16,609 nucleotides of DNA from assembly GCA_021160705.1 (NCBI GenBank), contig JAGHBZ010000277.1, forward strand, positions 1 through 16,609, written 5' to 3'. Positions 6,786 to 14,774 of the stretch are shown one piece after another. A program made the position numbers and the translations under genes. This DNA is from Candidatus Sumerlaeota bacterium (GTDB lineage: Bacteria > Sumerlaeota > Sumerlaeia > MWCT01 > JAGHBZ01). A model generated the notes under the pieces. It made no database searches and had not been told where the DNA came from. It saw only the letters and a list, made by a program, of their open reading frames with translations. Each line of letters begins with the position of its first letter. Positions within the stretch are counted from its first letter, which is position 1.

Positions 6786-7970
6786 TTAACCAAGAGCCTT
6801 TTTAATGCGCTCAAGTCCTTCTTTGATATTATCTAAAGAGGTCGCATACGATAATCGCACACATCGGTCATCGCCAAACGCCACACCGGGCACTACTGCT
6901 ACCCTGGCTTTCTCCAGCAAATATTCTGCAAACTCCATAGAGTTGGTTATCTTCTTGCCGTCAAATGACCTTCCATAGTGAGAGCTAACATCTGGAAATA
7001 CATAAAAAGCACCTTTAGGTTCAGCACACTTTATTCCATCAATTGAGTTCAGGGTATCTATCATAAACCGACGACGTTCATCAAAGGCTTTAAGCATTCT
7101 TTGCACACAGGACTGGTCACCTTTCAGGGCTGTAATTACAGCGTGCTGACAGAAACTTGTAGGGTTTGAAGTGCTGTGGCTCTGCAGTCGCGACATAGCA
7201 CCAATTATCTCCTCCGGACCCGCAGCATAGCCAATACGCCATCCTGTCATTGAATATGTCTTGGATACGCCATTTACCACAATCGTCAACGCCTTTATCT
7301 CGTCTCCGAATGATGCGATGCTATAGTGTTTCACTCCATCATAAAGCAGGTGTTCATAGATTTCATCAGAGATGACCATAATGTTAGCGTCCACAATTAC
7401 CTCAGCCAATGCGCGGAGCTGTTCTTCTGAGTATACTGCGCCGGTTGGATTAGACGGGCTATTCAACACCAAAGCCACGGTCTTATCAGTAATAGCTGAT
7501 TTCAGCTGTTCAGGTGTCATAATAAATCCATTGTCAATTGAAGTCTCCACCACCACAGGCACACCACCAGCGGCTTTTACCTGTTCTGGATACGTCAGCC
7601 AGTATGGAGAAGGTATAATGACCTCATCTCCCTCATCCACCAGTGCCATTATGGCATTATATATTGAATGTTTTGCACCACAGGATATGAGAATCTGCTT
7701 CGGGGTATACTCAAGTCCATTTTCAGTACGCAGTTTATCACACACTGCCTGCTTTAACTCCGGGATGCCACTTGCGGGTGTATATTTTGTGAACCCATTT
7801 TTCAGGTCAGCAATTGCCACCTCTTTTATGTGCTCCGGGGTATCAAAGTCCGGCTCTCCTGCTCCAAACCCTATCACGTCTACTCCTTCTTGACGTAATT
7901 GTTTTGCCTTGGCAGTTAACGCCAACGTCAACGACTCCGAGATTTGCTGGACACGTTTAGATACTTTCAT
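6786..7970 (-). CDS. aspC: Aspartate aminotransferase, PLP-dependent class I (subgroup Ib type; possibly also prephenate aminotransferase)
   Basis: 394-residue fold-type I aminotransferase that moves the amino group of aspartate to 2-oxoglutarate, with PLP cofactor, in the cytoplasm. Key residues are in place: GAGEPDFDTP (36-45) near the substrate site, SCGAKHSIYN with Lys100 (the subgroup Ib residue that can contact the distal carboxylate), Trp124, Asn174 in NSPSNPTGAVY, Asp202/Tyr205 in ISDEIYEHL, the Schiff-base lysine Lys237 in VSKTYSMTGWRIGY, Arg245, and substrate Arg372 in CVRLSYA. Length is normal. AGAGAGGT lies about 8 nt before the ATG. The 96-bp gap to the DHH gene contains TTGACT but no good -10, so readthrough from the DHH gene is as likely as a separate promoter. 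In several lineages this subgroup also transaminates prephenate to arogenate; sequence alone does not settle that here. The symbol is a family assignment. Confidence 0.94.
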   Translation of the reverse strand: MKVSKRVQQISESLTLALTAKAKQLRQEGVDVIGFGAGEPDFDTPEHIKEVAIADLKNGFTKYTPASGIPELKQAVCDKLRTENGLEYTPKQILISCGAKHSIYNAIMALVDEGDEVIIPSPYWLTYPEQVKAAGGVPVVVETSIDNGFIMTPEQLKSAITDKTVALVLNSPSNPTGAVYSEEQLRALAEVIVDANIMVISDEIYEHLLYDGVKHYSIASFGDEIKALTIVVNGVSKTYSMTGWRIGYAAGPEEIIGAMSRLQSHSTSNPTSFCQHAVITALKGDQSCVQRMLKAFDERRRFMIDTLNSIDGIKCAEPKGAFYVFPDVSSHYGRSFDGKKITNSMEFAEYLLEKARVAVVPGVAFGDDRCVRLSYATSLDNIKEGLERIKKALG

Positions 7971-8066
7971 TTATCTTTACCTCTCTTAAAAATTTTTCTC
8001 ACGAGCAAAAAACAAAAACTAATGCGTATTCTTCGCTACTATATTTAGTCAAGCAATTTTTTCTGG

Positions 8067-9116
8067 TTATTCAAATTTTTTAACGACCTCTTCCGAGAAC
8101 CCCATCTTTTTTAACAGAAGAATAAAACTCTCTGGACTCATTCTACCACCTGTGGCTTTATTATGACCATACCCATAAGAGCCTTCTATCTTGCAGTCTT
8201 TCAATAAGTTATGGAGATAGTCTATCAGATTGTCCTGTCTGCGAGTGCGAAGATTAAAGACTATTTCCCCGGGTAGATACCCCTTATTGGCGGCGAGGCA
8301 TCTATACTTCGGGAATTTATTTGCCCAGATGCTTGCAATGATTCCCTGAACCAGACACCCTGAGTCCAGACAAACCGCTACATTCTCCCCAGCAAAAAAA
8401 GGACGACTACGTCTGGCTTTCTCTAATTCTGACTGAAGTTCATCTTTGTATTGGCGGAGTTTCTCAATAAGTGGCGAGCGTCCTTCTACAATATCTCTGG
8501 GCGAAGATGCCTCTCTGAGTGCCTGGTATGCTGTGCTGACATCACAGGACGATGCCCGGCGCGCTGAATTGAGTAATCCTACTGCTTTACGAACCTGGGT
8601 CTTGGTATATTTTTTCACCAATGGCTCTAAAAATGGGAATTCTTTTGTATCGCCGAGGTCGCCAATAACCCCTAACAGTACAACCCACTCTATTGGTGTG
8701 AGGTCAGTAATCTCTTTGCCAATTAAATATGAGATTAACGAGGCTGTCTCCACAGGTTTTCTGCCGTATGAGGAGCAGAACACGATATCTCTGGGTTTGC
8801 CACCCAGGGGGTAATGATGGTCTATGACCAGAGTGGGTATAGGAGCATACGGGTTCTGCACACTACTACCTGTGTCCACTGCTATGATATACTCAGGCTC
8901 GACTGAACGAACACTCTTAATGGTTTGCTCTGAATACGCCCATTCCCCTTTGCCCGGAAATATAAGAACAGGCTGTATTCCACGTCGCTCCAGTACGTAT
9001 TCCACTATTCTTGCGCCAGCAAGCCCATCTGCATCTGTATCCATTATCACGACTACTCGTGAGCCCGGCTTAATACCTTCAATGAATTCCTTACCCTGCC
9101 TGAATATGTCGTCCAT
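8067..9116 (-). CDS. DHH/DHHA1-family phosphoesterase, RecJ-like nuclease
   Basis: 349 residues. The N-terminal DHH domain has MDTDADGLAGARI (Asp26, Asp28, Asp30), AVDTGSS (Asp81), the signature DHH (99-101) and VIGDLGD (Asp153), which together bind the two catalytic metals. The C-terminal DHHA1 domain ends with GYGHNKATGGR (315-325), the substrate-binding glycine/histidine loop. A charged helix at about 215-240 links the domains. It is much shorter than standard bacterial RecJ (about 560 or more residues), lacks the OB extension, and its first motif (TDADG) resembles archaeal RecJ/GAN or Cdc45-type proteins more than NrnA. Expected activity is 5'-3' ssDNA exonuclease or hydrolysis of nano-RNA or a dinucleotide; which one is undetermined. 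It is head-to-head with radA across 146 bp, which suits a DNA-repair role. The Shine-Dalgarno is modest. Confidence 0.88.
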   Translation of the reverse strand: MDDIFRQGKEFIEGIKPGSRVVVIMDTDADGLAGARIVEYVLERRGIQPVLIFPGKGEWAYSEQTIKSVRSVEPEYIIAVDTGSSVQNPYAPIPTLVIDHHYPLGGKPRDIVFCSSYGRKPVETASLISYLIGKEITDLTPIEWVVLLGVIGDLGDTKEFPFLEPLVKKYTKTQVRKAVGLLNSARRASSCDVSTAYQALREASSPRDIVEGRSPLIEKLRQYKDELQSELEKARRSRPFFAGENVAVCLDSGCLVQGIIASIWANKFPKYRCLAANKGYLPGEIVFNLRTRRQDNLIDYLHNLLKDCKIEGSYGYGHNKATGGRMSPESFILLLKKMGFSEEVVKKFE

Positions 9117-9262
9117 TCCTGACTCTACCCCTGGTTAAAATACCAGTGAATCCTCTCATAATTCTTACCCCGAATTCAAGAACCTCATTTGGAAATCAGT
9201 GGGCTTGACATCATTTACTACTTCATTAAGGATATATTCAATTTCCACATTCACGATAGCTG

Positions 9263-10657
9263 ATGGCACGAAAAGGCAAAATAGTCTATGTATGTCAGAA
9301 TTGCGGCGCGGAGTATAGCAAATGGCAGGGGAAATGCCCTCAGTGTAATGAATGGAATTCGCTTGTTGAAGAAGTTCGGGTTGAACGAACTGGCAAAGGC
9401 AGAAAATCGCTTGCACGTTCTCCTTTGAGCCCAAAAAGCCTGCCAGTGCGTCTCCAAGAAATCAGCTCCCGCGATACACAACGAATACCCAGTGGTATTG
9501 ATGAATTCGACCGTGTGGTCGGCGGAGGCATCTTACCCTCTGCAGTGGTGCTCATTGCCGGCGAGCCGGGCATAGGGAAATCTACCCTTATGCTTCAAAC
9601 TGCCTGCCAGTACTGCCAGCGAGTTAAAGATAAACCTGTCCTTTATGTAAGCGGTGAAGAATCGCTCGGACAACTCCGACTCCGTGCTCAACGCCTGAAC
9701 ATTGACGCCGATAACTTATACCTGCTTGCCGAAACAGACGTGGACGACATCATTGCTCACTGCACCAAACTCCAACCCCTGGTACTTATTGTTGATTCTA
9801 TTCAGACGGTCTACACCACTGAGCTGGACGCTATTCCCGGCAGTATTATTCAACTCAAAGAATGTGGCTCGCGTCTGCTCAGAATGGCTAAGGAATACTC
9901 TATCCCCCTCTTTCTTATTGGACACGTGACTAAAGCAGGGGTGGTGGCTGGACCACGCTTACTTGAACATCTGGTAGATGCGGTTATTTACTTTGAAGGT
10001 GACTCCCAGCTTGCGTATCGTATCTTAAGGGTCATTAAAAATCGGTTCGGTCCCGCTGATGAGGTCGGTGTCTTTGAAATGAAACCTGAAGGACTAATCC
10101 CTGTGGAGCATCCAACCGGGATTTTCATTGAACAACGTGCCCAGGGAACCGCTGGCTCAATCATTGCTCCTGCGATGGAAGGCTCACGTACTATGCTTGT
10201 GGAGATTCAGGCACTCACCAGCTATAATGGTGGGTTCGGTGCTCCACGGCGCTCAACCAGTGGGGTCGACCATCGCCGTGTTGCTCTAATCATTGCGGTT
10301 CTTGAAAAACGTTGTGGGTATCGGCTTTTTGACCAGGATATTTTTGTCAATATCGCTGGGGGAATTCGGGTGGATGAACCCGCTATTGATGTGCCAATTT
10401 CTCTGGCAATTGTCAGCAGCTTCCGCAATTTACCCATAGAATATGATATGATTGCCATTGGTGAAGTTGGGCTGGCTGGCGAACTCCGACCTGTTCGGCA
10501 TATTGATAGACGATTAAGCGAGGCTCGACGCCTCGGGTTTAAAAAATGCGTCATCGCACGTCATCAGTCAGGTGCTGGCGAATTTGAGTCTTCGTTGCGT
10601 ATACTTAGAGCATCTACCCTGGCTGAAGCCATTGAACTCTGCGGACTTGCTCTTTAA
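9263..10657 (+). CDS. radA: RadA (Sms), DNA repair ATPase and branch-migration helicase
   Basis: 464 residues, full length for the family. An N-terminal zinc finger CQNC...CPQC (Cys11, 14, 25, 28) is followed by a RecA-like ATPase core with Walker A GEPGIGKST (100-108), Walker B LVLIVDS (173-179) and the RadA-specific KNRFG motif (259-263). The C-terminal third is the Lon-protease-like domain (about 290-464), with no sign of truncation. RadA acts in recombinational repair, extending D-loops and processing branched intermediates. The start is fixed by the conserved MARKGKIVYVCQNCG beginning, although the 15 nt before ATG 9263 contain no good Shine-Dalgarno. folD follows 96 bp downstream on the same strand. 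Confidence 0.97.
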   Translation: MARKGKIVYVCQNCGAEYSKWQGKCPQCNEWNSLVEEVRVERTGKGRKSLARSPLSPKSLPVRLQEISSRDTQRIPSGIDEFDRVVGGGILPSAVVLIAGEPGIGKSTLMLQTACQYCQRVKDKPVLYVSGEESLGQLRLRAQRLNIDADNLYLLAETDVDDIIAHCTKLQPLVLIVDSIQTVYTTELDAIPGSIIQLKECGSRLLRMAKEYSIPLFLIGHVTKAGVVAGPRLLEHLVDAVIYFEGDSQLAYRILRVIKNRFGPADEVGVFEMKPEGLIPVEHPTGIFIEQRAQGTAGSIIAPAMEGSRTMLVEIQALTSYNGGFGAPRRSTSGVDHRRVALIIAVLEKRCGYRLFDQDIFVNIAGGIRVDEPAIDVPISLAIVSSFRNLPIEYDMIAIGEVGLAGELRPVRHIDRRLSEARRLGFKKCVIARHQSGAGEFESSLRILRASTLAEAIELCGLAL

Positions 10658-10753
10658 ATTCTTGTATCAAACTGTAGATGTGCCGGGAAGTCACAAAAAT
10701 CTTCTCTTATCTGTCGGGATTGAAAATACAAATATGTAGAAAGGAAAGGAACG

Positions 10754-11641
10754 ATGAGTGCAAAAATTATTGATGGCAAAAAAATTGCCGAGCAAATTCG
10801 TCAGGAAATTGCTCAACAGACAGAACAACTCAAAACCTCCAGGGGTATCACTCCAGGACTCGCAGTGGTACTTGTGGGCAACAACCCCGCTTCTGAAGTC
10901 TATGTACGCAACAAACAAAAAGCCTGTGAGAAAATCGGGCTTCTCTCAGAACTGCATAGATTCCCTGAAGATGCATCTCAGGACTTGCTCCTGAAAAAAA
11001 TCAGCGAACTCAACCACGATGACAAAATACACGGCATACTGGTACAACTCCCGCTTCCGCCACACATTAACGAACAGAGTATCCTACAGAGTATCCGACC
11101 TGAGAAAGATGTGGATGGGTTTCATCCCGTAAATATGGGTAAACTGGCACAGGGCGAACCAGGGTTTGTACCCTGTACCCCGCTGGGTATCAGGGAAATG
11201 CTACTCCGTGAAAATATCCCTATTCAGGGTCAGCATGTCGTTATTGTCGGCAGAAGTAACATCGTTGGTAAACCCCTGGCACTCCTGTTGATGCAAAAAT
11301 CAGAAAAGGGTAATGCCACTGTGACTGTTTGTCATTCCCGTACAAAAAACCTCGCTGACATCACTCGCCAGGCTGATATATTGGTCGCTGCAATCGGGAG
11401 AGCACAATTCATTACTCGTGATATGGTTCGACCTGGTGCTGTGGTAATTGACGTGGGTGTTAATCGCATTGAAGATGCCTACTCTCCTAAAGGGTATAGG
11501 TTGGTCGGCGATGTTGACTTTGACGCTGTCAAAGAGATTGCCTCTGCCATCACGCCTGTGCCGGGCGGTGTCGGTCCTATGACCATTACTATGCTACTTA
11601 ACAATACCCTCCAGGCAGCAACCCAGATGATAAACAACTGA
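10754..11641 (+). CDS. folD: FolD, bifunctional methylene-THF dehydrogenase / methenyl-THF cyclohydrolase
   Basis: 295 residues. FolD interconverts 5,10-methylene-, 5,10-methenyl- and 10-formyl-tetrahydrofolate in cytoplasmic one-carbon metabolism. Active-site residues fall at the same numbers as in E. coli: Tyr50 and Lys54 in YVRNK, Gln98 in LVQLPLP, Asp121 in DVDGFHP. The Rossmann nucleotide motif GRSNIVGKP (166-174) and the signature PVPGGVGPMT (268-277) are present. A strong purine-rich ribosome binding site (GAAAGGAAAGGAACG) precedes the ATG. It is probably cotranscribed with radA or read from a weak promoter in the 96-bp gap. A hairpin starts about 9 nt after the stop. Confidence 0.97.
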   Translation: MSAKIIDGKKIAEQIRQEIAQQTEQLKTSRGITPGLAVVLVGNNPASEVYVRNKQKACEKIGLLSELHRFPEDASQDLLLKKISELNHDDKIHGILVQLPLPPHINEQSILQSIRPEKDVDGFHPVNMGKLAQGEPGFVPCTPLGIREMLLRENIPIQGQHVVIVGRSNIVGKPLALLLMQKSEKGNATVTVCHSRTKNLADITRQADILVAAIGRAQFITRDMVRPGAVVIDVGVNRIEDAYSPKGYRLVGDVDFDAVKEIASAITPVPGGVGPMTITMLLNNTLQAATQMINN

Positions 11642-11649
11642 CACCCGTC

Positions 11650-11684
11650 AACTTTAGGGGTCACCTCTCAATTTCCCTGAAGTT
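11650..11684 (+). terminator. Hairpin just after folD, possible terminator
   Basis: AACTTTAGGG (11650-11659) pairs with CCCTGAAGTT (11675-11684): 10 bp with one wobble pair and a 15-nt loop. It starts 9 nt after the folD stop. There is no clear U-tract after it, only TGCGGTTCTC, so intrinsic termination is uncertain. The left arm GTCAACTTTAG recurs at 11881-11891 inside a repeat copy, so the hairpin may belong to the intergenic repeat family. Confidence 0.4.
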
Positions 11685-11810
11685 TGCGGTTCTCTCGTAA
11701 AGAAGTGAAGATTGAATAAAAACCACGAATGTGCATCAAGAGACACGAAACAGAGAAAGATGAAATCAGCCACGGAACCACACGGATTGGCACGGAAAAA
11801 AACGGACAGG

Positions 11811-11839
11811 CGGTAAGCGGTAAGTGGTAAGGCGGTAAG
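11811..11839. repeat. 7-bp tandem repeat CGGTAAG, four copies
   Basis: CGGTAAG at 11811, CGGTAAG at 11818, TGGTAAG at 11825 and CGGTAAG at 11833, with one extra G before the last. It looks like a slippage-prone microsatellite. Confidence 0.85.
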
Positions 11840-11851
11840 TCTTTTCTGTGT

Positions 11852-11989
11852 GTTTCCGTGTGCTTCTGTGGCTAAATTTTGTCAACTTTAGTGGGGCGTG
11901 AATAGAAACCACGAATGGGCACGAATTAAGGCAAAAGGGAAAAATCGTAAAACTTGCCACAGAGGACTCAGAGGTCACAGAGGTTATAA
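11852..11989. repeat. Intergenic direct repeat, copy A (138 bp)
   Basis: It aligns without gaps to 12172-12309 at an offset of exactly 320 bp. I count 9 mismatches in 138 positions (about 93% identity). It includes the closing arm TTCCGTG...CTGTGGC, the block ACCACGAATGGGCACGAATT, and three 9-bp units CACAGAGGA/CTCAGAGGT/CACAGAGGT at 11958-11984. Similarity resumes after a short indel around CTTCTCTTCAGCA (ends about 12037 here, about 12346 in copy B). Confidence 0.9.
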
Positions 11990-12171
11990 ATGCAACTCTT
12001 TTCGCACCGCTAAAAAGCCATTTCCTTCTCTTCAGCAGGAATATTTCATATTTTAGATTTTTCCCTTTCGGTGTACTCGGTGAACTCTGTGGCTGAGAAG
12101 GATGAGAAGAAAAAGAACAAACCGTAGAGGATTCAGAATTTACTGAGATGAGCAGTATGATTATTCCGTGA

Positions 12172-12309
12172 GTTTCCGTGCCCTTCCGTGGCTAAATTTT
12201 CTCTACTTTAGTGGAGCGTGAATAGAGACCACGAATGGGCACGAATTAAGACAAAAGGGAAAAATCGTAAAACTTGCCACTGAGGACTCAGAGGTCACAG
12301 AGGTTATAA
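12172..12309. repeat. Intergenic direct repeat, copy B (138 bp)
   Basis: This is the second copy of the element at 11852-11989, with the same internal order of short units and 9 substitutions. The three 9-bp CACAGAGG-type units are at 12278-12304, the first changed to CACTGAGGA. The substitutions are scattered, so the duplication is not very recent. Confidence 0.9.
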
Positions 12310-12397
12310 CACAGGTACCATTAAAACCTCTTCTTTCTCTTCAGCAAGAATATCACATTTTTAAGGTTGTAAGGGAGTCTAAAAATCAAAAAGTTGT

Positions 12398-12459
12398 GTC
12401 CGTTTGTCCGTTTGGTCCGTTATGTCCGTTTGGTCGGTTTAGGTGGGTTAGTCGGTTTA
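12398..12459. repeat. 9-bp tandem array, consensus GTCCGTTTG
   Basis: Seven consecutive units of 8-9 bp start at 12398, 12406, 12415, 12424, 12433, 12442 and 12451, drifting from GTCCGTTTG to GTCGGTTTA. The period equals that of the CACAGAGG units in the 138-bp repeats. It does not lie in a credible ORF. Confidence 0.8.
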
Positions 12460-12556
12460 TCAAGGTTCATCATCCTTATCGCCTACCACTAATCTCAAAA
12501 TTCCTGAAATGTGAAAATGAGAGCTGAGCTTCACAGGCTAACTCCTATTCCTTGTT

Positions 12557-12609
12557 TCCTGGTCTCCTTATAGAAAAAGAATATTAATAAGGAAGCCCGG
12601 AGACCAGGA
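12557..12609. repeat. 11-bp perfect inverted repeat (TCCTGGTCTCC / GGAGACCAGGA)
   Basis: The arms at 12557-12567 and 12599-12609 are perfectly complementary across a 31-nt A/T-rich spacer. CCTTAT at 12566-12571 and ATAAGG at 12587-12592 give an alternative inner pairing. No T-run follows on either strand, so it is not a classic terminator. It lies about 115 bp beyond the kinase stop codon. Confidence 0.7.
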
Positions 12610-12723
12610 GAACGCCGAAATAGTGAGAGTTTCTGCTTCACTGTAATAACTCAGTATCTTTGCACACCTCTGCGAGAGATTTGATTTCCTGTGAGTAGAT
12701 ATTGCGGAGGGGGATGTACATCA

Positions 12724-14754
12724 TCAGCTTGAGTGAGATATTTTCATTGCGTTCTGTTGGCGTGAGAGTTTTTCAGCAAGGACTGAGCGGTTCAGACATA
12801 ATGTAAATTGAGCACCACCATCAGGGCAATTTTCTGCGGTAATACGCCCATTATGAAACTCAGAGATAATTATCCAGACCCAATTCAGCCCCAATCCTTC
12901 TCCACCATCATCTCTTTTTGTAGTGTACCCCGGGAGGAATATTTTATTGATTTCGCTATCTCTGAGGAGTCGACCGTCGGGACTCCGTATCCCGGAACCA
13001 TAATCCCGGACAGATATATATATTTCGTCGTTATCGGGGTTGTGTCGTGTGGTAATATCAATGGTATTTTTTTGCGCCAAAGAGCCCTGGTGGCTGGATA
13101 CTGCCTCCAGTGCGTTGCTAAGCAGGTTAAATAATGCCAATTTGAGCAGACGCTCTTCAACGACACACTCTGGAAGGTCTGACTGATAATTTTTGGAGAC
13201 ATTAACATTTCGGCTCATTGCCATTTGAAAAACATCCACAATTTCGTCAAGCAATTGATTGATATTTACTTTCTTATAGACCGGATGTTTTACAAAACTA
13301 AAAGAGTTATAGATGTCCACAATCTCCTGTAAAAACCTTGTATTATTGAGTAATCCATTTAGTGCCTGGCGAAAGAGCTCCTTTTTCTGCGGATGACGGA
13401 TAGTATCCTGGTCATCGGCTTCTAAATAATTTTTTATACTCAGCAGGTCAAGTTTACTGGTGGCAATAATATTGGTCAGGTCATGCCCAAGCCGTCGGGC
13501 AAGGTTAATATTAGTTTCGCTTTTCTCTTTAAAGATACTTTGCCGACGCAATTCAATCGCATTAATACCATCACGTAATTGACGAGCAATCAATCGGAGA
13601 GTCTCCACATCCCATTCTGATAATTCCTTTTCGGACTGAATAGCAGGGACGATAACCATACAGTCAATAGCATCGTACTCAGGGGTGTGATGAATAATAT
13701 CTACAAACCACCAGCATTTCTGCTGATTGAGATAGTGCAGTTTTGACCCAAATGCAAGACTTCTCTCCGGAGAACCAATGTCGGAGGTCTGAACCATCGC
13801 TATTAACTGGCTTTTTATGGCATTAATGAGGTCATCATTTTTCTGGTCTGTATTTGAAAAGCAGGTAACAATTGTATAGGGTTCTTCATTTGTTTTTTTA
13901 AGTTCCAGAAACATCACCACAGGATAATTAAATAGCTGGATTATTACGTCAGGCAGTTGTTGGTAGACTTTAGTGAGTTCTGGAAGTGGGGTAGTGGATG
14001 CAATTGCGTTGAGTTTGTGGTTGATTCGGCTTAATAAGGCATCGCGGGATAAGTTATTATACACGCGCTCAAGATAAGAACCCGGCGATGCTATAATTTC
14101 TGGTGCCTGAGACTTTGCTTTATCCAGACAACCAATCACCCTTTTCACTGGTAAGAGTAAAAACCTCAAAATATAAAAATATATCAGCCCCACTACGACA
14201 AATATAATCAAAGAGTAGTATCGGTAGGTAGCAGTTAATTGCTCAATGTATTTGTCATCTGGCGGTGTAGTATACAATACTAATAACCGTCCAAGTGTTT
14301 CTTTACCGGTGCTGCTGCTAATCATAAGGTCAGCCGTACCACGAAACTTCCGAACAAATAGACAATTTTTGAAAGTGTTACATTTTTTTAATTTCTGAGG
14401 TGCAGTTTTTGAGACAACTTCAACATAATGTTCATCCACCTGCTTAACGAGTTTTATGCTATATATACTGAGGGGACCTTCTAATATTTCAGTGATGTCC
14501 TTGGTGAGTTCGGATTTAAATTGTTCGCGTTGAGCCGGGGTGCTTGCCTCAAGAATCTGGCGAGACTTGAGTGTGAGCTTCTCTTTGTCTAACGGGAAAA
14601 TAGTATTCCAATTTTCATTGATATACAGCCTTTTTTTTGTCTGGAAATATTGACGGTCTATTTCTAATAGCAGAGCACCTAAGGTGATAAAAAATCCGAG
14701 CGTAAACAGAATCAGGAGGTGATTGCGTCGTAGTTTTATCAATACACCTTTCAT
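12724..14754 (-). CDS. Membrane-bound sensor histidine kinase with large periplasmic domain
   Basis: 676 residues. A transmembrane helix (about 12-30), a periplasmic sensor region (about 32-178) and a second transmembrane helix (about 181-201) are followed by a short linker starting LLPVKRV that may be a degenerate HAMP. A GAF-like region spans about 250-400. The HisKA-type dimerisation helix has LARRLGHDLTNII with phospho-acceptor His424. The HATPase_c domain has the N-box LFNLLSNALEAV (541-552), G1 box VRDYGSGI (Asp584) and G2 box GGEGLGL (617-623). All catalytic motifs are intact. The periplasmic domain has a Cys125/Cys131 pair (CNTFKNC). The start ATG lies 20 bp after the lptE-like stop with a weak Shine-Dalgarno, which suggests cotranscription. 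No response regulator is in the window, so its partner is elsewhere. The signal is unknown, but operon position suggests envelope state. Confidence 0.92.
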   Translation of the reverse strand: MKGVLIKLRRNHLLILFTLGFFITLGALLLEIDRQYFQTKKRLYINENWNTIFPLDKEKLTLKSRQILEASTPAQREQFKSELTKDITEILEGPLSIYSIKLVKQVDEHYVEVVSKTAPQKLKKCNTFKNCLFVRKFRGTADLMISSSTGKETLGRLLVLYTTPPDDKYIEQLTATYRYYSLIIFVVVGLIYFYILRFLLLPVKRVIGCLDKAKSQAPEIIASPGSYLERVYNNLSRDALLSRINHKLNAIASTTPLPELTKVYQQLPDVIIQLFNYPVVMFLELKKTNEEPYTIVTCFSNTDQKNDDLINAIKSQLIAMVQTSDIGSPERSLAFGSKLHYLNQQKCWWFVDIIHHTPEYDAIDCMVIVPAIQSEKELSEWDVETLRLIARQLRDGINAIELRRQSIFKEKSETNINLARRLGHDLTNIIATSKLDLLSIKNYLEADDQDTIRHPQKKELFRQALNGLLNNTRFLQEIVDIYNSFSFVKHPVYKKVNINQLLDEIVDVFQMAMSRNVNVSKNYQSDLPECVVEERLLKLALFNLLSNALEAVSSHQGSLAQKNTIDITTRHNPDNDEIYISVRDYGSGIRSPDGRLLRDSEINKIFLPGYTTKRDDGGEGLGLNWVWIIISEFHNGRITAENCPDGGAQFTLCLNRSVLAEKLSRQQNAMKISHSS

Positions 14755-14774
14755 AATGTCTTAATGCATAACGT

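Larger units (their letters stand above)
11642..12723. other. 1.08-kb gene-free, repeat-rich region between convergent folD and the histidine kinase gene
   Basis: No ORF here has coding character. The region is built from short units: CCACGAA, CACGGAA, CACAGAGG and their complements TTCCGTGG and CTCTGTGG. Units of one orientation are followed about 60-90 bp later by the opposite orientation (11770-11795 with 11854-11872; 11957-11984 with 12069-12093), giving imperfect foldable palindromes. Larger elements inside it are listed separately. This is typical of intergenic repeat families in several uncultured phyla. There is no transposase, tRNA or CRISPR spacing. Confidence 0.75.

Noticed and set aside
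7372..7893. 173-codon plus-strand ORF inside the aminotransferase gene
   Set aside because: It is a shadow of the complete, motif-verified aminotransferase on the minus strand.
9205..9238. TTGACA (9205-9210) as a radA promoter
   Set aside because: The nearest -10-like TATATT is 22 nt away and no acceptable hexamer lies at 16-18 nt.
11642..12723. CRISPR array or insertion sequence
   Set aside because: There are only two long copies with similar, not unique, intervening DNA, no regular short repeat/spacer pattern, and no transposase ORF or terminal repeats with target duplication.
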